This document shows, in pieces, positions 6,504-9,019 of a DNA stretch of 9,019 nucleotides. Position 1 is the stretch's first letter. Each line of letters opens with the position of its first letter. This DNA comes from DASZTV01 sp036267875 (GTDB taxonomy: Bacteria > Actinomycetota > Actinomycetes > JAFAQI01): the NCBI GenBank assembly GCA_036267875.1, contig DATAVE010000080.1, positions 1 to 9,019 of the forward strand. The letters run 5' to 3'. Below the pieces are notes generated by a model, which did no database searches, was not told where the DNA came from, and was given only the letters and a program-made list of their open reading frames with translations. The translations under genes were made by a program, and so were the position numbers.

Positions 6504-7246
6504 CAAGTCGTTTTGAAGACCGCGTTGCGCTCGTTACGGGCGCGGGCTCGGGGATCGGGCGCGCGACTGCGCTGCGTCTCGCGACCGAGGGCGCGAAGGT
6601 CTTCGCCCTCGACATCAACGAGCCGGCCCTCAAAGAGACCGCCGACCTCGGCGGTGAGTCGATCTTCGCCCGACCGACGGACGTCACCGTCGTGGCCGAG
6701 TGCAAGGCCGCGGTCGCCGAGGCGGTCGCGCACTACGGCAAGCTCGACCTTCTCGGCAACATCGCGGGCCTCGCCGGCAACTCACACGTCACCGACGTGA
6801 CCGAGGCCGACTATCGCCGAATGTTCGGCGTCAACGTCGACGCCTACTTCTTTCTCGCCCAGGCCGCGATCCCGCACCTGCTCGAGACCAATGGCGTGAT
6901 CATCAACATCGCGTCCAACGCGGGCCTGATGGGTCAGGCGTACTCCGTGCTCTACACGATGACGAAGGGCGCGGTCGTCCAGCTGACCCGCTCACTCGCG
7001 ATGGAGTACATGAAGCGCCCGTTGCGGGTCCTCGCGATCGCACCTGGCGGCGTCGACACCGCGTTGGTCCGCAACTTCTCCATGCCGGAGGACGTCGACT
7101 GGGATCTGGTCGGCCGCTACAGCAGCCCGCGCGGCTTCGCCAAGCCCGAAGACATCGCCGCGCTGTTCTGCTTCCTCGCATCTGATGAGGCCAAGAACGT
7201 CCACGGCGCGATCGTGTCCAGCGACAACGGCATCACGGCGGGCTAG
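6500..7246 (+). CDS. Short-chain dehydrogenase/reductase (classical SDR)
   Basis: A 248-residue classical SDR that oxidises or reduces an alcohol/ketone pair with a nicotinamide cofactor. TGAGSGIG (13-20) binds the dinucleotide. Asp38 at the end of the second strand favours NAD(H) over NADP(H). DVT begins at Asp61, and NIAG (87-90) replaces the usual NNAG. The catalytic tetrad is Asn112, Ser139 (NIASNAG), Tyr152 and Lys156 (YTMTK), all present. APGGVDTALV (181-190) is the usual substrate-loop region. The ATG at 6500 overlaps the thioesterase stop (ATGA) and follows GGGAGG (6485-6490), so longer in-frame versions are rejected. As the last gene of the operon it could supply aldehyde to the divergent aldehyde dehydrogenase or act as a 3-hydroxyacyl-CoA dehydrogenase. 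The sequence does not decide between them. Confidence 0.95.
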   Translation: MTSRFEDRVALVTGAGSGIGRATALRLATEGAKVFALDINEPALKETADLGGESIFARPTDVTVVAECKAAVAEAVAHYGKLDLLGNIAGLAGNSHVTDVTEADYRRMFGVNVDAYFFLAQAAIPHLLETNGVIINIASNAGLMGQAYSVLYTMTKGAVVQLTRSLAMEYMKRPLRVLAIAPGGVDTALVRNFSMPEDVDWDLVGRYSSPRGFAKPEDIAALFCFLASDEAKNVHGAIVSSDNGITAG

Positions 7247-8526
7247 AGCGCGGCGGCTCGACCGGGCAGCAGCGGGAAGGATCTGTCTGGACGCGCCGGC
7301 ATGACGTAGTTCGCTCGCCGGCGGACCTTGATGAAGGCGTTGATGCCGTTGTTCTTGGTCGCCGTGACCTTCTTGTTGATGTTGTGGGCGCCAGTCGCAT
7401 TCATCGCGTTTCGGGTGACGACGAAGTCCTGAATGGTGCGGTGCACCGACACGAAGTGCAGGCCGGCGTAGTCGTCGTCGATCGTGTTGAAGTCGCGTCG
7501 GATGATCAGCGGGCTGCCATGCTTGCGAGCCTGAGCCGTCGCCTGGGAGTGCCCGACCATGCCATAGCTCTTGATCGCTTCGGCGATCTGCTTGGTGTCG
7601 GCGCTGGCGTCGGTCTTGTCCTCGATGATCCGCTGCTCGCCGGCGGCGTCCGTCTCGGGCGAGTACATCAACGATCGGCGGTCTTGCTCGGAGAGCTTTC
7701 GATACCAGTCGGCCAACGTTTCGCGCATGTAGCTGACGTGCATCGTGGTGCCGTCGGCGAAGGGGCCACTCTCGATCGTGACCGAGTCCTCGCTGGCCTG
7801 GTTCTTACGCATTCCGGACTTGAAGCCCATGAACAGTGGCGAGTCGGCCGGCACTGGATCCCCGGAGGGAATGCCCTTGACGTTCTGGTGCCGGGCCGGG
7901 ATTCCTGCGCCGGTGAAGCCGGTGCGGGTCTCACGCCAGGTGAGCGCGGACCTGAGCGACAGGGAGCCGGCGACACCGGCCAGCTTGTGACCGCGGACCA
8001 GGGCGGCCTCGATCTGTTCGAGCCGCTTGTCATCATCGCTCGCGAGATGAATGCACAGGTCGAAGTTGTCGATCTCGGGCTGCTCGAAGCTCGAGAGCTT
8101 GGTCGCCTTGGGAATCGGCGAGTCGATCCCCAGCAGCCGGAAGTAGCTCGGCCCCCAGCTGACAGTGAACAGCAGGCCCTTGTGGCTCCAGGGAAAGTGG
8201 CGCTCCAGCGTCCGCAGCCGCGACTCGAGCAGACGTGCGTGAGCAACGGTCGGGATTCCCCGCACGTCGAAGAACAGCAACCGGTCGAACTTTGGTGCCG
8301 TCCCGTTGCCATAGGCATCCTTGGCGACGTGGTCACCCCAGGCGTGCTGCCGTTTGGGCAGGCCATCCGGCTGGTCACCAAGCGCGACCGACTTCAGCCG
8401 CGGGCTCGCGAAAGCGCGCTTCGCTCCGCGCCCTAGCGCGACTCCGCCTGCCGCGAGCGCAGACGCGCCGACGACAAATCGGCGGCGGGTCAGGTCACTG
8501 CCCTGCGCTTCTCCATGCTCCTGCAC
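7243..8526 (-). CDS. Tat-exported DyP-peroxidase-like protein (DUF7405 type)
   Basis: A 427-residue protein, taking GTG at 8526 as start. A twin-arginine signal peptide comes first: TRRRFVVGA (13-21), a hydrophobic stretch to about 31, and an AFA cleavage site near 38-40. It is therefore exported folded, probably with a cofactor. The body resembles dye-decolourising peroxidases and, from memory, matches DUF7405: LPKRQHAWGDH (56-66), GLLFTVSWGPSYFRLLG (117-133), PLFMGFKSGMRKNQASED (230-247) and GPFADGTTMHVSYMRETL (254-271). His326 in GHSQ and Arg343-Arg344 in LIIRRDF are candidates for the heme-ligand His and active-site Arg. The GxxDG aspartate is replaced by Ser237 (GFKSG), so peroxidase activity is uncertain. 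An ATG at 8622 would add 32 residues ahead of the Tat signal and overlap the divergent gene, so it is rejected. GTG at 8541 is also possible. Confidence 0.85.
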   Translation of the reverse strand: MQEHGEAQGSDLTRRRFVVGASALAAGGVALGRGAKRAFASPRLKSVALGDQPDGLPKRQHAWGDHVAKDAYGNGTAPKFDRLLFFDVRGIPTVAHARLLESRLRTLERHFPWSHKGLLFTVSWGPSYFRLLGIDSPIPKATKLSSFEQPEIDNFDLCIHLASDDDKRLEQIEAALVRGHKLAGVAGSLSLRSALTWRETRTGFTGAGIPARHQNVKGIPSGDPVPADSPLFMGFKSGMRKNQASEDSVTIESGPFADGTTMHVSYMRETLADWYRKLSEQDRRSLMYSPETDAAGEQRIIEDKTDASADTKQIAEAIKSYGMVGHSQATAQARKHGSPLIIRRDFNTIDDDYAGLHFVSVHRTIQDFVVTRNAMNATGAHNINKKVTATKNNGINAFIKVRRRANYVMPARPDRSFPLLPGRAAAL

Positions 8527-8532
8527 GGCGGC

Positions 8533-8538
8533 ACCATA
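8533..8538 (-). promoter_or_regulatory. Possible -10 element next to the GTG start of the DyP-like gene
   Basis: On the minus strand TATGGT (TANNNT pattern) ends six bases before the GTG at 8526, which has no ribosome binding site. A leaderless transcript beginning at that GTG is possible. No clear -35 element is seen. Confidence 0.2.
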
Positions 8539-8593
8539 CACGAACAGCTTTTGATGGATACCCTGCCGACGAGCACGCAAACATCGAAGGGTA

Positions 8594-8598
8594 GGAGG
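8594..8598 (+). promoter_or_regulatory. Ribosome binding site favouring the TTG start at 8604
   Basis: GGAGG lies five bases before TTG at 8604 but 14 bases before the in-frame ATG at 8613. The spacing favours TTG. Either start leaves a working signal peptide. Confidence 0.6.
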
Positions 8599-8603
8599 CG
8601 GTC

Positions 8604-9019
8604 TTGAAGCGCATGGTTCCACTAGCGCTGATCACAATGGTCATCCTCGGGGTCGCTCCCGCGTTCGCCGCCACCTCCGCCACGACCGGCGTCAAGCCGA
8701 CTGTGAAGATCGCGAGAACCTACGTCGGCCAGCTGCTGGTCGACAAGTCCGGCTACACGGTCTACATGTTCGTGCGCGACAAGCGGAACAAGGACGTGTG
8801 TCTGACGATCAAGGGCTGCGAGAAGGACTGGCCGGCCGTCACAACCATGGGCAAAGCGATCGCCGGCCCCGGCGTGAAGAAGTCGCTCCTCGGCACGATT
8901 CCCTACAAGGGCAAGCTGCGGGAGGTCACCTACAAGGGGCACCCGCTCCACACGTACATCCACGACAACAGCAAGGGCGACGTGCTCAACATCGGAAACC
9001 GTCAGTTCCACGGCTCTTG
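8604..9019 (+). CDS. Secreted Yx4D-motif protein (Lipoprotein_15/COG4315 type), 3' end cut by window
   Basis: The first 138 residues are visible and the frame is still open at base 9019. A signal peptide (MKRMVPLAL, then a hydrophobic run to APAFA) ends with a likely cleavage after residue 22; there is no lipobox, so the protein should be secreted or wall-held rather than lipidated. The repeat unit typical of the family follows: GQLLVDKSGYTVYMF carries YMFVRD, fitting Yx[FWY]xxD, then the cysteine pair in VCLTIKGCEKDWPA. A second, weaker motif is in GHPLHTYIHDNSKGD, with His in place of the first Tyr. The end (NRQFHGS) fits the strand that closes the repeat. The function of this family is unknown. 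The gene is divergent from the DyP-like gene, and both products are exported. Confidence 0.88.
   Translation, partial: MKRMVPLALITMVILGVAPAFAATSATTGVKPTVKIARTYVGQLLVDKSGYTVYMFVRDKRNKDVCLTIKGCEKDWPAVTTMGKAIAGPGVKKSLLGTIPYKGKLREVTYKGHPLHTYIHDNSKGDVLNIGNRQFHGS

Noticed and set aside
7384..8436. 350-codon open frame on the + strand opposite the DyP-like gene
   Set aside because: It is long, but it has no recognisable domain and its Val/Gly/Arg composition mirrors the codon bias of the minus-strand gene, which has a clear Tat signal and family motifs.
8527..8622. Longer N-terminus for the DyP-like protein starting at ATG 8622
   Set aside because: It would place 32 extra Arg/Pro-rich residues before the Tat signal and overlap the start of the divergent secreted-protein gene and its ribosome binding site.

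Overview
The window is high-GC, gene-dense DNA with GTG and TTG starts, ATGA-type stop/start overlaps and purine-rich ribosome binding sites. It also encodes protein types common in Actinobacteria: an Mtb12-like lipoprotein, a FadD19-like acyl-CoA ligase, a mycobacterial-type crotonase and a Yx4D-type secreted protein. The likely source is an actinomycete of the Mycobacteriales or a neighbouring order, on its chromosome. The genus cannot be fixed from the sequence alone. No rRNA, tRNA, CRISPR array, insertion sequence or phage gene was seen.

Layout. (1) Positions 2-820 (+) hold the 3' part of an unrecognised, probably exported protein. (2) Positions 808-2256 (-) encode an NAD(P)+-dependent aldehyde dehydrogenase that converges on gene 1 with a 13-base overlap. 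(3) Positions 2257-2417 form a divergent control region with two inverted repeats that look like operators. (4) Positions 2418-2897 (+) encode a small Mtb12-like lipoprotein. (5) Positions 2937-7246 (+) form a tight five-gene operon: acyl-CoA ligase, SnoaL/NTF2-like protein, crotonase, hotdog thioesterase and short-chain dehydrogenase. (6) Positions 7243-8526 (-) encode a Tat-exported DyP-peroxidase-like protein (DUF7405 type) whose stop codon shares a CTAG with the dehydrogenase stop. (7) From 8604 to the window end (+) is the start of a secreted Yx4D-repeat protein (Lipoprotein_15/COG4315 type), divergent from gene 6.

How the genes may work together. The SDR and the aldehyde dehydrogenase could oxidise an alcohol to an aldehyde and then an acid. 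The FadD19-like ligase would activate the acid to its CoA ester, and the crotonase (by its residues more likely an isomerase than a hydratase) would process the unsaturated acyl-CoA. The thioesterase could release or proofread CoA esters, and the SnoaL-like protein may be a small isomerase, hydratase or binding subunit. This suggests a peripheral catabolic module for a bulky or branched lipid, terpenoid or steroid-like acid. The substrate is not shown by the sequence, and no acyl-CoA dehydrogenase or thiolase lies in the window. The exported proteins at the right end appear to be a separate envelope unit.

The most interesting points are the crotonase that lacks both canonical hydratase glutamates, the DyP-like protein in which the GxxDG aspartate is replaced by serine, the inverted repeats between the aldehyde dehydrogenase and the lipoprotein, and the composition of the five-gene operon. 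I found no clear evidence of a wholly new kind of system.
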